From the NCBI RefSeq assembly GCF_025060755.1, contig NZ_JANYUY010000001.1:434001-498000 (forward strand): 64,000 nucleotides of DNA, in the 5' to 3' direction. The notes under the pieces were generated by a model, which was not told the DNA's origin, did not search any database, and worked only from the letters and a program-made list of their open reading frames with translations. This DNA is from Paenibacillus doosanensis (lineage in GTDB: Bacteria > Bacillota > Bacilli > Paenibacillales > NBRC-103111). Each line of letters opens with the position of its first letter. Within the stretch, counting starts at the first letter, position 1. A program made the translations under genes and the position numbers. Below are positions 33,523-42,605 of this stretch, piece by piece.

Positions 33523-33798
33523 TTAGACCTTCGTCCGCGCATCGGCCGTATGAAATTTTTTACCCTCGTCACCGCTGATCCGCTTCATATTGCGAAACGC
33601 GTCCTTCCATTTGGGCATAAACATCGTTTTATAGCATTGGGCGAGCTCGGCCGCCTGTTCCGGCTCCATCCCGAAGCTAAGCAGCTCCGTCTCGAACGCC
33701 CTGGCTCCGCTGCGACGCTCCCGCACAAAGCCGAGCCACAAGCCCGGCGTCTTGGCTATCAGCAAAGCGCCGTGAACGATGATCTTCACCATGCTCAT
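33523..33798 (-). CDS. Unknown protein, fourth gene of the ECF sigma operon
   Basis: The 91-residue helical basic protein (MSMVKIIVHGALLIAKTPGLWLGFV...) starts eight bases after the stop of the preceding gene, with no ribosome binding site, so it probably depends on coupling. Two short hydrophobic stretches near the N-terminus could touch the membrane. No family recognised. Confidence 0.5.
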   Translation of the reverse strand: MSMVKIIVHGALLIAKTPGLWLGFVRERRSGARAFETELLSFGMEPEQAAELAQCYKTMFMPKWKDAFRNMKRISGDEGKKFHTADARTKV

Positions 33799-33806
33799 CG
33801 GGCCGT

Positions 33807-34115
33807 TTAATATTGAGGCGGGGTCGGGCCGCCGGTTACATTGTTATGGTTTACGATGTTTTTGGGGATCAGCTCCGCGGCGATCGATTTCACCGTATTC
33901 ATATAGTCCTTGGACATTTTCAACGCTTCGTCGGCAGGAATCCCCGCTTCCATCAATTCTTTGTAAAAGGTTCCGACCGCCTTCCCCATTCGCGCTCCCG
34001 CTTCCTCCGAATACAAAGCGGATAGCAGATCCGTCACCAATTTGGGCGCTTTGCCCGATATGATCTCCAGCAGCTCGCCGATTTCTTTCGTTGGAATGTT
34101 GTTTCCGTTACTCAT
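33807..34115 (-). CDS. Unknown protein, third gene of the ECF sigma operon
   Basis: The 102-residue cytosolic, helix-rich protein starts at ATG 34115 (AAAGGAG ten bases upstream), overlapping the stop of the anti-sigma-like gene as ATGA. It ends in a Pro/Asn-rich tail (NVTGGPTPPQY). I do not recognise the family. Position in the sigma operon suggests a regulatory accessory role, which is inference. Confidence 0.6.
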   Translation of the reverse strand: MSNGNNIPTKEIGELLEIISGKAPKLVTDLLSALYSEEAGARMGKAVGTFYKELMEAGIPADEALKMSKDYMNTVKSIAAELIPKNIVNHNNVTGGPTPPQY

Positions 34116-34474
34116 GTCAAACATCTCCTTTGTAAAAATTTCATCATAGGATAAATGACCGGAGGAAGCGTCAGCTGCAGCGTCAGCTCGCTCCACCAAA
34201 TCCAGGGCCTGGCTTCCTCCTGCGCCTCGTTCGCAGCATCGCTTCGATCCGCTGCGGCCTGCCGCTTGATCGCGGCAAGCAGCTCACGCTTGCGGTCCGG
34301 CTGCAGCGAAGACCGGAGCTGCCGAAGCTTGGCGAAAAGCTCCACTTCTTCCTTCAAGCACCGCTTAAACTCCGCATCCGTCAAAATCAGCTCGAACACG
34401 GTCCGCTTTTCCTGCTCCCCGAGAAGTCCCTGAACGTAACGCAAAGCCCATTCTCGCTTCTCTTCAATTTCCAT
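34112..34474 (-). CDS. Anti-sigma-like protein
   Basis: The 120-residue protein lies directly after, and overlaps by 11 bp, an ECF sigma gene, the usual place of an anti-sigma factor. The helical N-terminus (EKREWALRYVQGLLGEQEKRTVFELIL) resembles anti-sigma domains, but the HxxxCxxC zinc motif is absent. A hydrophobic C-terminal stretch (about 90-112) may be a membrane segment. The assignment rests mainly on context. Confidence 0.6.
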   Translation of the reverse strand: MEIEEKREWALRYVQGLLGEQEKRTVFELILTDAEFKRCLKEEVELFAKLRQLRSSLQPDRKRELLAAIKRQAAADRSDAANEAQEEARPWIWWSELTLQLTLPPVIYPMMKFLQRRCLT

Positions 34475-34946
34475 CCCGGTTCTCCTCCTTCATCCAGCCG
34501 GACAGCTTCTTCTTGGCGGCATGGCATCGGCTCTTCACCGTGCCTTCGGGTATCCCCAGCATTCCCGCAATTTCCTGGATCGACAGCCCTTCTACGTAAA
34601 GTCCGTACAGAATCGTCCGCGACGATTCCTCCAGCTTGCCCAGCAGCTCCCGCACGTAGAGCGCTTCCGCCCAATCGGCTTGCCTGTCTGTCCCTATCGC
34701 CTCCTCCTGCTCGCTCATGGCCCCGACATCGGGCTCGCGTCTCAGCCGGTCGACCATTCTCCGGTGAGCAATGGTGAGGAGCCATGCCTTCGGGTGCTCC
34801 GGCTGCACGCCGCGGTCCACTTCCTTGAATGCGGTGAGGAACGTGTCCTGGAAGATGTCTTCGACCAGGTGAACATCCCGGATTTTAAACCGTAAAAACG
34901 AGTACACGCTGTCCGCATACGATGCGTAAAGTTCGTCGAATGTCAT
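34464..34946 (-). CDS. ECF sigma factor
   Basis: The 160-residue protein has sigma region 2 (about 1-70; DVHLVEDIFQDTFLTAFKEVDRG, AWLLTIAHRRMVDRLRR) and region 4 (about 100-150; LSIQEIAGMLGIPEGTVKSRCHAAKKKL). I chose ATG 34946 downstream of a G-rich site; a longer GTG start at 35018 would run through the candidate promoter. It heads the four-gene operon and probably autoregulates from the motif at 34974-34998. Confidence 0.88.
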   Translation of the reverse strand: MTFDELYASYADSVYSFLRFKIRDVHLVEDIFQDTFLTAFKEVDRGVQPEHPKAWLLTIAHRRMVDRLRREPDVGAMSEQEEAIGTDRQADWAEALYVRELLGKLEESSRTILYGLYVEGLSIQEIAGMLGIPEGTVKSRCHAAKKKLSGWMKEENRDGN

Positions 34947-34973
34947 CCCCCCAACCGTCCTTTCACCTTTATA

Positions 34974-34998
34974 GTCGCCAAATTCGGCGTTAAAGTTC
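34974..34998 (-). promoter_or_regulatory. Candidate autoregulated ECF promoter
   Basis: On the minus strand GAAC (34995-34998) and CGAC (34974-34977) are separated by 17 bp. GAAC/CGTC-like elements are typical of ECF sigma promoters. The direct repeat ACCGAACCGAAC surrounds the -35 part. Confidence 0.4.
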
Positions 34999-35007
34999 GG
35001 TTCGGTC

Positions 35008-35048
35008 AAAAAAAACACCGCCTCGGTTCGGATGCCGAAAGCGGTGTT
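35008..35048 (-). terminator. Terminator of ilvA
   Basis: AACACCGC and GCGGTGTT pair with an inner TTCGG/CCGAA stem; a run of T follows on the minus strand. Confidence 0.85.
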
Positions 35049-35081
35049 GTCACGGTATTGGACGGGTCCGTACCCGTATCG

Positions 35082-36341
35082 CTAAATAAGCAGATTGAAC
35101 AAGTGCGGATTTTTGTTAATTTCAACGAATTTGATTCCCTTATTATTCATTCTATCGATTAACGGACCGTAATCCTCTTTGTTCTTCAGCTCGATGCCGA
35201 CAAGCGCCGGCCCGTTCTCCTTGCTTGTCTTCTTCGTATATTCGAACCGGGTAATATCGTCGTTCGGTCCGAGCACCTCGTCGAGAAATTCGCGCAGCGC
35301 TCCGGCTCGCTGAGGAAACTCTACGGTAAAATAATGCTTTAACCCTTCGTAAATGAGCGAGCGCTCTTTAATTTCCTGCATACGGTCGATATCGTTATTG
35401 CCGCCGCTGATTACGCAGACGACGTTTTTGCCGGCGATTTGCTCGCGGTAAAAATCGAGCGCGGTAATCGCCAGCGCCCCCGCCGGTTCGGCTACGATCG
35501 CATTTTCATTGTACAGCTCCAAAATGGTGGTGCACACTTTGCCTTCGGGCACGACGACGACATCGTCGACGACTCTGCGGCAAATGTCGTAGTTCAGCTC
35601 GCCTACCCGCTTCACGGCGGTTCCGTCGACGAATTTATCGATCTCCGTCAGCGTAACGATTTCTCCCTGATCGATCGAATTGCGCATCGATGGCGCGCCG
35701 GTCGCTTCGACGCCGATAAACCGGGTGGACGGGCTGACGCCCTTCACATACGTCGCAATGCCCGCTGCAAGCCCGCCGCCGCCGATGCCGGCGAAGACGA
35801 AATCGACAGGCTCGCGCATATCGTTCATCAGCTCCAGCCCTACCGTTCCTTGTCCCGCAATAATTTGCGGGTTATCGAACGGATGGATGAACTGCATCCC
35901 TTCCTTCTCGGCGCAGCGCACCGCTTCGTTCAAGGAATCGTCGAACGTGTCGCCGGTCAGAATCACTTCCACGAACGGGCCGCCGAACAGCTTCACCTGC
36001 GAAATTTTTTGCCGCGGAGTCGTCGTCGGCATGAAGATTTTACCCGGAATTTGCAGCGCCTTGCACGAATAGGCCAGCCCTTGCGCATGGTTGCCCGCGC
36101 TCGCGCAAACGACGCCTTTCTGCAGCTTCTCTTCCGGCAGACTGCGGATCAGATTATAGGCTCCGCGTATTTTGAACGAACGGACGACCTGCAAATCCTC
36201 GCGTTTCAAATAGACATTGCAGTTATATTTCTCCGAGAGAATGAAGTTTTTTTGCAGCGGAGTATGATGAATAACGTCTTTGAGCACATGACTGGCTACG
36301 ATGATATCTTCGAGTCTAACTTGCGGTAATTGATTGTCCAT
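35082..36341 (-). CDS. ilvA: Threonine ammonia-lyase (biosynthetic)
   Basis: IlvA deaminates threonine to 2-oxobutanoate, the first committed step to isoleucine. The 419-residue protein has the PLP lysine at Lys57 (VVRSFKIRGAYN), the phosphate-binding SAGNHAQG loop and a glycine-rich GIGGGGLAAG cup. A short C-terminal ACT-like domain (about 330-419) matches the short Bacillus-type enzyme. GGAGG precedes the ATG. No T-box leader or ilv/leu neighbours are visible. Confidence 0.93.
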   Translation of the reverse strand: MDNQLPQVRLEDIIVASHVLKDVIHHTPLQKNFILSEKYNCNVYLKREDLQVVRSFKIRGAYNLIRSLPEEKLQKGVVCASAGNHAQGLAYSCKALQIPGKIFMPTTTPRQKISQVKLFGGPFVEVILTGDTFDDSLNEAVRCAEKEGMQFIHPFDNPQIIAGQGTVGLELMNDMREPVDFVFAGIGGGGLAAGIATYVKGVSPSTRFIGVEATGAPSMRNSIDQGEIVTLTEIDKFVDGTAVKRVGELNYDICRRVVDDVVVVPEGKVCTTILELYNENAIVAEPAGALAITALDFYREQIAGKNVVCVISGGNNDIDRMQEIKERSLIYEGLKHYFTVEFPQRAGALREFLDEVLGPNDDITRFEYTKKTSKENGPALVGIELKNKEDYGPLIDRMNNKGIKFVEINKNPHLFNLLI

Positions 36342-36471
36342 GACTTCCTCCGGTTTAATCTATACGTAATTTTATCTATTATACACCCAAGTCCGCCGCT
36401 GTCCATAGGCTTTAACATAATTCTCACATTACCGGCCGTCCCGCCCCGAAGTTCGTTCCGTGAATAAGAAC

Positions 36472-36510
36472 AGCCCTCCCGCCGAGCCGGACGGCTCGAA
36501 CGGGAAGGCT
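36472..36510 (-). terminator. Terminator-like hairpin after the SLH repeat protein
   Basis: AGCCTTCCCG pairs with CGGGAGGGCT around an inner GAGCCG/CGGCTC stem, followed by GTTCTTATT on the minus strand. Confidence 0.6.
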
Positions 36511-36561
36511 GCTCCTTGCGTAATCTAACCTTTTTTTCTTATTCTCTATCGAAAGTAGGAA

Positions 36562-38517
36562 TTAGCGAATGACGATCGTGTGCACCACTTGATCTTTGCC
36601 TCGCAGCTCGACCGTACGGTCCGTTGTCAGCTGCGATTGGTCGCCTTCGATCGTTAAGCTCGACGATACGTTGTAAACCGCCGTTTGCACCGAACCGTCG
36701 CCGAGCGTCTGGTTAATCGAAATCGTATTGATGGAGCCGTTGGAATTCAGCGTATACGAATTGAAGGTGCCGATGACGGTAAAGTCGACTTCTTCTTCGA
36801 CCATCTTCGTCACTTCGACGAAAATCACTTGACCGTTATAGGTGCGGACATTGATTTGATCGCCCGCCTTCAGCTCGGAAGCCGCTACCGTACGGCCGTT
36901 GCGCACGATTGTCGGATTGGAAGCAAGCTCCACGTCGTAAGTTTTGTTATCTTTGGTCAGCGTCAGCACATTGTTGCTGACCGCCGCGTTCACGGTAGCC
37001 GCAAACGTCGTGTTGTCGGGAAGATCGCTGCCGGCCAGCTTCGTCACTTCGACGAAAATAATTTTACCGTTATACGTACGGATATTGACTTGATCGCCCG
37101 CTCTCAGATCGGAAGCCGACACCGTACGGCCGTTGCGCACGATCGTCGGGTTGGACGCCAGCTCTACGGTGTAGGATTGGCTGTCCTTCGTAAACGTCAG
37201 CTTATTGTTGCTCACCGCCGCGTTCACGGTAGCCGCGAATGTCGTATTGTCGGGAAGGTCGCTGTCCGACAGCTTCGTCACTTCGACGAAAATAATTTTG
37301 CCGTTATACGTGCGGATATTGACTTGATCGCCCGCTCTCAGATCGGAAGCCGACACCGTCCGGCCGTTGCGCACGATCGTCGGGTTGGACGCCAGCTCTA
37401 CGGTGTAGGATTGGCTGTCCTTCGTAAACGTCAGCTTATTGCCGCTCACCGCCGCGTTCACGGTAGCCGCGAACGTCGTATTGTCGGGTAAGCTGCCGCT
37501 GTTGCCGCTGCCGCTTCCAAGCTTCGTCACTTCAACGAAGATCGCTTTGCCGCCGTACGTGCGGACTGTCACTTGGTCGCCCGCTCTCAGCTCGGAGGCC
37601 GCCACTTTCGCATTGTTGCGGAAGATGAAGGCGGCTGCGTCCAGCTCGACGCTGTACGGCTGTCCGTTGGAGGTCAGCGTCAGCATATTGTTGCTGACCG
37701 CTGCGGTCAGCGTCCCGCGGACCGCCGTGTTATCCGGCAGCTGATCGCCCGTACGGTCGAGCAAGGCCGCCAGCTCGGCGCGCGTGACGGAGCGATCCGG
37801 ACGGAATGTGTTGTCCTCGTAGCCGTCCACCAGCTTCTTCTCGATCGCTTCTTCCACGTAGCCTACGGAGCCGGCGGGAATTTTGGACGCGTCCTTGAAG
37901 CTCAGCTTCGTGCTCATTTTCGTCTTGGCCTCGTCTTGCAGCTTCAGCGCCTTGATAAGCAGCGTCGTAGCCCAGAGACGGTCGGCGTCCTTATCCGGCT
38001 GAACGGAATCGTCGGACTCCTCGAACAGATCGTTTTGCAGAGCCACCGCAACATATCCTACGGCCCAAGGATAATTTTTCTTGATTTTATCCGCATCTTT
38101 GAAGTTCAGGTTAGATTGCATCGCTTCGGTCGATTCCGCTTCATCGCGCAATCCCATCAGACGAACCGCCGCTGTAATCGCTTCAATGCGCGAAATCGTT
38201 TTACGAGGCTGGAACGTTCCGTCCTCATACCCTTCGAATACCCGCTTGGAAGCAAGACTCGCAATATACCGCTGCGCCCATTCCACGTCAGCGCCTTTCA
38301 CGTCGTCGAAAGACAGCTTAATGTTCAAGTTTTTTACGTTCAAATTATTTATGTATACGTCTTTGCCGCTGTTTACTTTCGTTTGCACCGCATCCCGGCC
38401 GCGGTCTTTGTCGTTGCCCTTGCCTTTGCCGCTATCGGCAAATGCGGCGGTAGATCCTCCGAGCACCATGGCCGCAGTAAGACCCGTTACCATAACCTTC
38501 TTAAAAGCGTTGTTCAT
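36562..38517 (-). CDS. Secreted SLH protein with four tandem 78-residue domains
   Basis: The 651-residue protein has a signal peptide (about 1-28), a charged linker, three SLH motifs (about 70-120, 130-185 and 200-260; VFEGYEDGTFQPRKTISRIEA and VDGYEDNTFRPDRSVTRAEL), then four repeats (about 262-570) of the pattern LPDNT...TVELASNPTIVRNGR...DLRAGDQVNIRTYNGK...FVEVTK, and a C-terminal variant. Each repeat is a small beta-domain of unknown role. Three ATGs follow GGGAG; the third (38517) has the best spacing, eight bases. Confidence 0.82.
   Translation of the reverse strand: MNNAFKKVMVTGLTAAMVLGGSTAAFADSGKGKGNDKDRGRDAVQTKVNSGKDVYINNLNVKNLNIKLSFDDVKGADVEWAQRYIASLASKRVFEGYEDGTFQPRKTISRIEAITAAVRLMGLRDEAESTEAMQSNLNFKDADKIKKNYPWAVGYVAVALQNDLFEESDDSVQPDKDADRLWATTLLIKALKLQDEAKTKMSTKLSFKDASKIPAGSVGYVEEAIEKKLVDGYEDNTFRPDRSVTRAELAALLDRTGDQLPDNTAVRGTLTAAVSNNMLTLTSNGQPYSVELDAAAFIFRNNAKVAASELRAGDQVTVRTYGGKAIFVEVTKLGSGSGNSGSLPDNTTFAATVNAAVSGNKLTFTKDSQSYTVELASNPTIVRNGRTVSASDLRAGDQVNIRTYNGKIIFVEVTKLSDSDLPDNTTFAATVNAAVSNNKLTFTKDSQSYTVELASNPTIVRNGRTVSASDLRAGDQVNIRTYNGKIIFVEVTKLAGSDLPDNTTFAATVNAAVSNNVLTLTKDNKTYDVELASNPTIVRNGRTVAASELKAGDQINVRTYNGQVIFVEVTKMVEEEVDFTVIGTFNSYTLNSNGSINTISINQTLGDGSVQTAVYNVSSSLTIEGDQSQLTTDRTVELRGKDQVVHTIVIR
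36800..37740. repeat. Tandem 234-bp repeats in the SLH gene
   Basis: Four units of about 234 bp. Units two and three are nearly identical at DNA level, whereas units one and four differ more, which suggests recent duplication or gene conversion inside the array. Confidence 0.85.
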
Positions 38518-38693
38518 CATCATTTCTCCCTTATATAAATAATGTATGACGGTTTAAGCATCGGACAGCCGCTGCAGGCAGCTTCCGCTTAAATGGATAA
38601 GTTCGGTTAAGAACCAATGAATCAGAACCTTCGCGAAGTGTTCCTGGATTTACTACAATGTTTCGCCGCCCCAAAAATGTTTGTGGGGGTCTT

Positions 38694-38722
38694 TTGAACA
38701 CGTATCGGAAAAATGATAGACT
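38694..38722 (+). promoter_or_regulatory. Promoter of the anchored flavoprotein gene
   Basis: TTGAAC and TAGACT are separated by 17 bp, about 80 bp before the ATG at 38800. Confidence 0.6.
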
Positions 38723-38799
38723 TATTTGGGTACTGCCTTTTTTACCGAGATTATTTACGGTTCGGGGTTACGCGAAGCAGCAGGAAGGAGTAATGAAGC

Positions 38800-40413
38800 A
38801 TGAAATGGAATGCAAAAAGACTATCCGTCGGTCTCGTCGTACTGGCGCTGATCGCCGTGGCTGCGGTGTCCTCCATCCAGTTTGTACGGACGAATCAGGG
38901 CAAGCCTCAAGCCGCGGCGACCCCGGAGTCACTGCCGGGCGGCAGCTCGCAGACGCCGAAGCCGACTCCGACGCCCGAGCCGCCGATTCCATCGGAGCAC
39001 GCCGACGTTGTGGTCTTCGGCAGCGAGCTCGAAGGCATGTATTTGGCCCGAGCGGCGGCCGACGAGGGGCTGAAGGTCAAGGTGCTCGACCCGCGGGATG
39101 CGATCGGCGGACAGCTGCTCCAGGGGCAGATGCTGTTTCTCGACGAAACGCGGGACGACCAGTATCATTCGTTGGTGCAGGGACGAGCCAAAGAGCTGTT
39201 CGACGGGTTCCGCAACGGCAAAATCCGCAAGCTCCCGGAGTTTCAGCAATATTACGACAAGCTGAGCAAAGATATTTCTATCGAATCCGGCGTCAGCATC
39301 CAGAGCGTTCAGGAAGCGCCCGGCAAATTCGGACCTCATGCCGTCGAATCGGTCATCTATACCGACAAGTCCGGCGCCAAGAAAAAGATCGAGGCCGATT
39401 ACTGGGTCGACAATACGGACTTCGCCGCGCTGCTCGGCAAATTGCAGTCGAAGCGGATGCCGGGACTGGAGCAGTTCTACGGCCAAAGCAACATTGAATA
39501 TATGAGCTCCGGCATGATGATGCTGTTCAAAAACGTCGATTGGGAAAAATTCAAGACCAGCTTCAACAACATGACGCCGGAGCAGCGCAGAGCCAAGTAC
39601 GGCGGCGGTTCCGTCAACGAAAGCTTCGCCATCGGACTGAGCGGCATGACGGACGCCTACAAGCCGACCAATGACCGGGTGTTTTTGCGAGGGCTCAACG
39701 CGGTCAACCAGCGCGACGGGCAAGTCGCCATCAACGCCTTCCTGATCTATACCGTCGATCCGTCGGACGATAAGTCGGTGGCGGAAGCGATGGAGCTCGG
39801 AAAGAAGGAAATCCCGCTCATCCTGGAGCATTTCCGCAAAAACATCACAGGCTGGGAGCATGCGGAGCTGAACGGCTTCCCGAACTACTTGTACATACGG
39901 GAATACAATCACTATGAATCGGATTACGTTCTGAAGCCTTCGGATATGCTCGGCGCCAAAATGTTCTGGGACAACGTCAGCATCGCCGGCTATCCGCTGG
40001 ACCTGCAAGGCACAAGCGCCAACAAATGGGGCATCGAGATGGGCCGCCCGGACAAATACGGCATGCCGCTGCGCAGCTTCCTGCTCAAGGATTACGACAA
40101 CGTCATTATGGCCGGCAAAAATGTCGGCGCCTCCGCCATCGCCTACGGCAGCGCGCGCATTCAGCCGAATACGAGTCTTGCCGCGGAAACGATCGGCATT
40201 CTGCTCGGCCAGCTGTACGGCAAGAAGGCGCTGCGCGAGCTGAAGGAAGCGGATATGCCCGCGCTCGACAGCTACCTCGAAAGCAAATATAAGATCAAGC
40301 TGACCGGGGTCAAAGGAAACAACAAGATCGCCGGTTGGACCAGCGATGAAATCGCCAAGCTCGACACGGGCGAAATTGTGTACGCGTCGTATGTGAACAA
40401 ACGGAAAAAATAA
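38800..40413 (+). CDS. Membrane-anchored FAD-dependent oxidoreductase
   Basis: The 537-residue protein has an N-terminal signal anchor (about 8-28), a Pro/Thr-rich spacer and an FAD-dependent oxidoreductase domain of the FAD_oxidored type. The nucleotide motif is degenerate (VVVFGSELEGMYLARAA, so G-x-E-x-E-G), but the following DPRDAIGGQL and the C-terminal KNVGASAIAYGSARIQPNTSLAAE FAD loop are kept. AAGGAG lies nine bases from the ATG. It acts outside the membrane. The substrate is unknown. Confidence 0.75.
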   Translation: MKWNAKRLSVGLVVLALIAVAAVSSIQFVRTNQGKPQAAATPESLPGGSSQTPKPTPTPEPPIPSEHADVVVFGSELEGMYLARAAADEGLKVKVLDPRDAIGGQLLQGQMLFLDETRDDQYHSLVQGRAKELFDGFRNGKIRKLPEFQQYYDKLSKDISIESGVSIQSVQEAPGKFGPHAVESVIYTDKSGAKKKIEADYWVDNTDFAALLGKLQSKRMPGLEQFYGQSNIEYMSSGMMMLFKNVDWEKFKTSFNNMTPEQRRAKYGGGSVNESFAIGLSGMTDAYKPTNDRVFLRGLNAVNQRDGQVAINAFLIYTVDPSDDKSVAEAMELGKKEIPLILEHFRKNITGWEHAELNGFPNYLYIREYNHYESDYVLKPSDMLGAKMFWDNVSIAGYPLDLQGTSANKWGIEMGRPDKYGMPLRSFLLKDYDNVIMAGKNVGASAIAYGSARIQPNTSLAAETIGILLGQLYGKKALRELKEADMPALDSYLESKYKIKLTGVKGNNKIAGWTSDEIAKLDTGEIVYASYVNKRKK

Positions 40414-40430
40414 ACCGCAGCGGTAAACAA

Positions 40431-40467
40431 AAAGCAGAGGGCTCTTCAAGCTCCCTCTGCTTTTTTT
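40431..40467. terminator. Bidirectional terminator
   Basis: AAAGCAGAGGG and CCCTCTGCTTT pair around an 11-base loop with seven T at the right and A-rich sequence at the left. Confidence 0.85.
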
Positions 40468-40490
40468 GCCGTTGTAAGAACTGCCTCGCG

Positions 40491-42284
40491 TCAATTCACC
40501 CAAGCACCGCCGCTCGCCTCGGGCGCAGGCACCGGAGGAACCGACTCCTTGATCTGAAGCTGCCGGGTGGCGAATTCGCGGTACAAACGGTGCGTCTGCA
40601 GCAGCTCTTCATGCTTGCCGCGGCCTGTAATTTGCCCTTTCTCGATAAACAGAATCTGGTCGGCGTCGACGACGGTGGAGAGACGATGGGCAATGACCAG
40701 CGTCGTCCGGCCTTTCATCAAGTTTTTGAGCGCTTCCTGCACGACGATTTCCGATTTGCTGTCAAGGCTCGACGTCGCTTCGTCCAGCATCAATATTTTC
40801 GGATCTCTGAGCAGAGCGCGGGCGATTGCGATCCTCTGGCGCTGACCGCCGGAAAGCTTGATGCCCCTCTCGCCGACTTCCGTATCGTAGCCTTCCGGGA
40901 ATTCTTCGATGAACAGATCGGCATACGCCATCGCAGCGGCCCGCTTCAGCTCTTCATCGGTAACGAGGCGGTCCGTGCCGTAGCAGATGTTGTCTCGGAT
41001 CGTTCCGGCGATCAGCGGGCTCTCCTGCGACACATAGCCGATTTGACTGCGCCACGAATGCAGCGAATAGTCTTCGATTTTTCTTCCGCCGACGCGGATT
41101 TGCCCGCTCTGCGGCGTATAAAACCTCTCCAGCAGCGAGAACAGCGTCGTCTTCCCTCCGCCGCTCGGTCCCACGATCGCCGTCACCTTGCCCGGCTGCA
41201 GGGTGAAATCCATTTCTTTAAGCACAGGTTCGCCGCCTCCGTAGCCGAAGGTAACATGATCGACGACGATCGGCTGATGGGCGTTGTCAAGCGTCAAGCC
41301 GCGTTCGATATCTTCTTCCTCCGCTTCCAGCGTCGTAATGATCCGCTCCGTGGCGCCGACGGCCTTTTGCAGCTGCGTAAAGAAGGTTGTAATCTGGTTG
41401 ATCGGCATAATAATCTGGATCAAGTACAAGATGAATGCGACCAGTTCACCGGCCGTCAATATCCCCGAAGATACCCGCATACCGCCGTATCCGATAATGA
41501 CGACGAGCAGCGCCATCAGCACGAAGGAAATGAGCGGCGCGATCATCGCCTGAACTTTTCCCTCCCGAACCCCGTACTGGAACAGCTTCGTAATGCCGCT
41601 CTTGCCGTTCTCATATTCCAGCGGCTCGGCGTTGGACGTCTTTACAAGACGGATTTCGGACAGCACCTGGCTCAGCACCCCGGTAAATTTGGCCGTTTCA
41701 TCCTGAAGTCCTTTGGAGATGGCAAACATTTGCCGCCCGATCGGCACCAAAATCAGGATCGCCAGCGGCACGGCCAGCAGCATGATCAGCGTCATTTTCC
41801 AATCCAAATACAGCAAAATGCTGACCGAACCGATAATCGAGATCATGCCGTTAAAAAAGCTCGTCACATGCTCCGATATGAGCCCTTTGACGACCCCGGT
41901 ATCATTGGTCATCCGGCTGATCGTCTCTCCCGTACGGTGGTTGTCGTAATAAGGAACCGTCAGCGCCAGCAGCTTTTTCCACAGCCGGTCCCGCAGGTTC
42001 GCCACGACGTTTTGTCCGACATGGTTAAGCAAATAAATCGATAGGCCTCCGGCAACCGCCTGGGCGGAGAAGGTGAGCACCAGCGCCGCAATCTGCATCG
42101 GCCGGATCGACGTCAGCGAGAAGCTGTCGACCAGATTTTTAGTGAACAGCGGTACGATCAGCCCGACCACGGTGGAAATGACGCTAAGCGCGATCGCGAT
42201 GCCCAGCTTCCACTTGGACGGCTTCGTTTCCCGAATTAAAGTCATAAATAAACGCCAACTGCCTGTTGCTCGTTGTTCTTTCAT
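40491..42284 (-). CDS. Type-I ABC exporter (fused membrane and ATPase domains)
   Basis: The 597-residue half-transporter has six helices (about 25-310) and an ATPase domain with Walker [11 protein letters not shown]-loop YVSQE, signature LSGGQRQR, Walker [13 protein letters not shown] and the H-loop IAHRLS. It dimerises to export hydrophobic drugs or lipids, as in BmrA/LmrA. AGGAG precedes ATG 42284. The gene stands alone, convergent with the anchored flavoprotein gene. Confidence 0.9.
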   Translation of the reverse strand: MKEQRATGSWRLFMTLIRETKPSKWKLGIAIALSVISTVVGLIVPLFTKNLVDSFSLTSIRPMQIAALVLTFSAQAVAGGLSIYLLNHVGQNVVANLRDRLWKKLLALTVPYYDNHRTGETISRMTNDTGVVKGLISEHVTSFFNGMISIIGSVSILLYLDWKMTLIMLLAVPLAILILVPIGRQMFAISKGLQDETAKFTGVLSQVLSEIRLVKTSNAEPLEYENGKSGITKLFQYGVREGKVQAMIAPLISFVLMALLVVIIGYGGMRVSSGILTAGELVAFILYLIQIIMPINQITTFFTQLQKAVGATERIITTLEAEEEDIERGLTLDNAHQPIVVDHVTFGYGGGEPVLKEMDFTLQPGKVTAIVGPSGGGKTTLFSLLERFYTPQSGQIRVGGRKIEDYSLHSWRSQIGYVSQESPLIAGTIRDNICYGTDRLVTDEELKRAAAMAYADLFIEEFPEGYDTEVGERGIKLSGGQRQRIAIARALLRDPKILMLDEATSSLDSKSEIVVQEALKNLMKGRTTLVIAHRLSTVVDADQILFIEKGQITGRGKHEELLQTHRLYREFATRQLQIKESVPPVPAPEASGGAWVN

Positions 42285-42431
42285 TTCAGCACTCCTATCC
42301 GTTTTTACTTCTGTGCAGCTCTCTATGGGAAAAGAATACGACAGTTTTATAAACGGAATATAAACGAACCGGTTCCCGCCGCCCCATCGCGAATCTGCCG
42401 GTGAAAAATCGATATAGCGATTTTTTACCTG

Positions 42432-42460
42432 TTGCCGTTCCCGCAGGTTACCTATACTAA
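42432..42460 (+). promoter_or_regulatory. Promoter upstream of rsgA and its leader ORF
   Basis: TTGCCG and TACTAA are separated by 17 bp, 31 bp upstream of the leader ATG. An A/T-rich palindrome at about 42403-42426 lies upstream. Confidence 0.55.
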
Positions 42461-42491
42461 ATCTATCCTAATCAGATCGGAGTGAGGCGTA

Positions 42492-42605
42492 ATGATTGAA
42501 CGCGGTATAAGCGCCGTGCGCGCGGAGAGAACTGCCGTCCGGACAGACGGAACTAATCTAGTAGAAAGAACGGTGTTGTTATTATTACGAAGTTTACCTC
42601 TTTAG
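42492..42605 (+). CDS. Leader ORF overlapping rsgA (37 codons)
   Basis: GGAGTGAGG lies four bases before this ATG, the strongest ribosome binding site upstream of rsgA. The product would be MIERGISAVRAERTAVRTDG and then a Leu-rich end, stopping at TAG 42603-42605. It overlaps the apparent start region of rsgA in another frame by about 22 bp. It may be a leader peptide that couples rsgA translation or a remnant of a frameshifted start. The sequence has no homologue I recognise. Confidence 0.45.
   Translation: MIERGISAVRAERTAVRTDGTNLVERTVLLLLRSLPL

Noticed and set aside
36342-36471. T-box leader upstream of ilvA
   Set aside because: I find no T-box sequence block, specifier loop or antiterminator in the short region before ilvA.
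40590-42044. 484-codon plus-strand frame opposite the ABC exporter
   Set aside because: Antisense shadow; the exporter frame has all ATPase motifs.
42570-42605. Programmed minus-one frameshift joining leader ORF and rsgA
   Set aside because: No X-XXY-YYZ slippery heptamer is visible, and RsgA proteins do not have a matching 30-residue extension. An AUU start or a sequencing indel is simpler.
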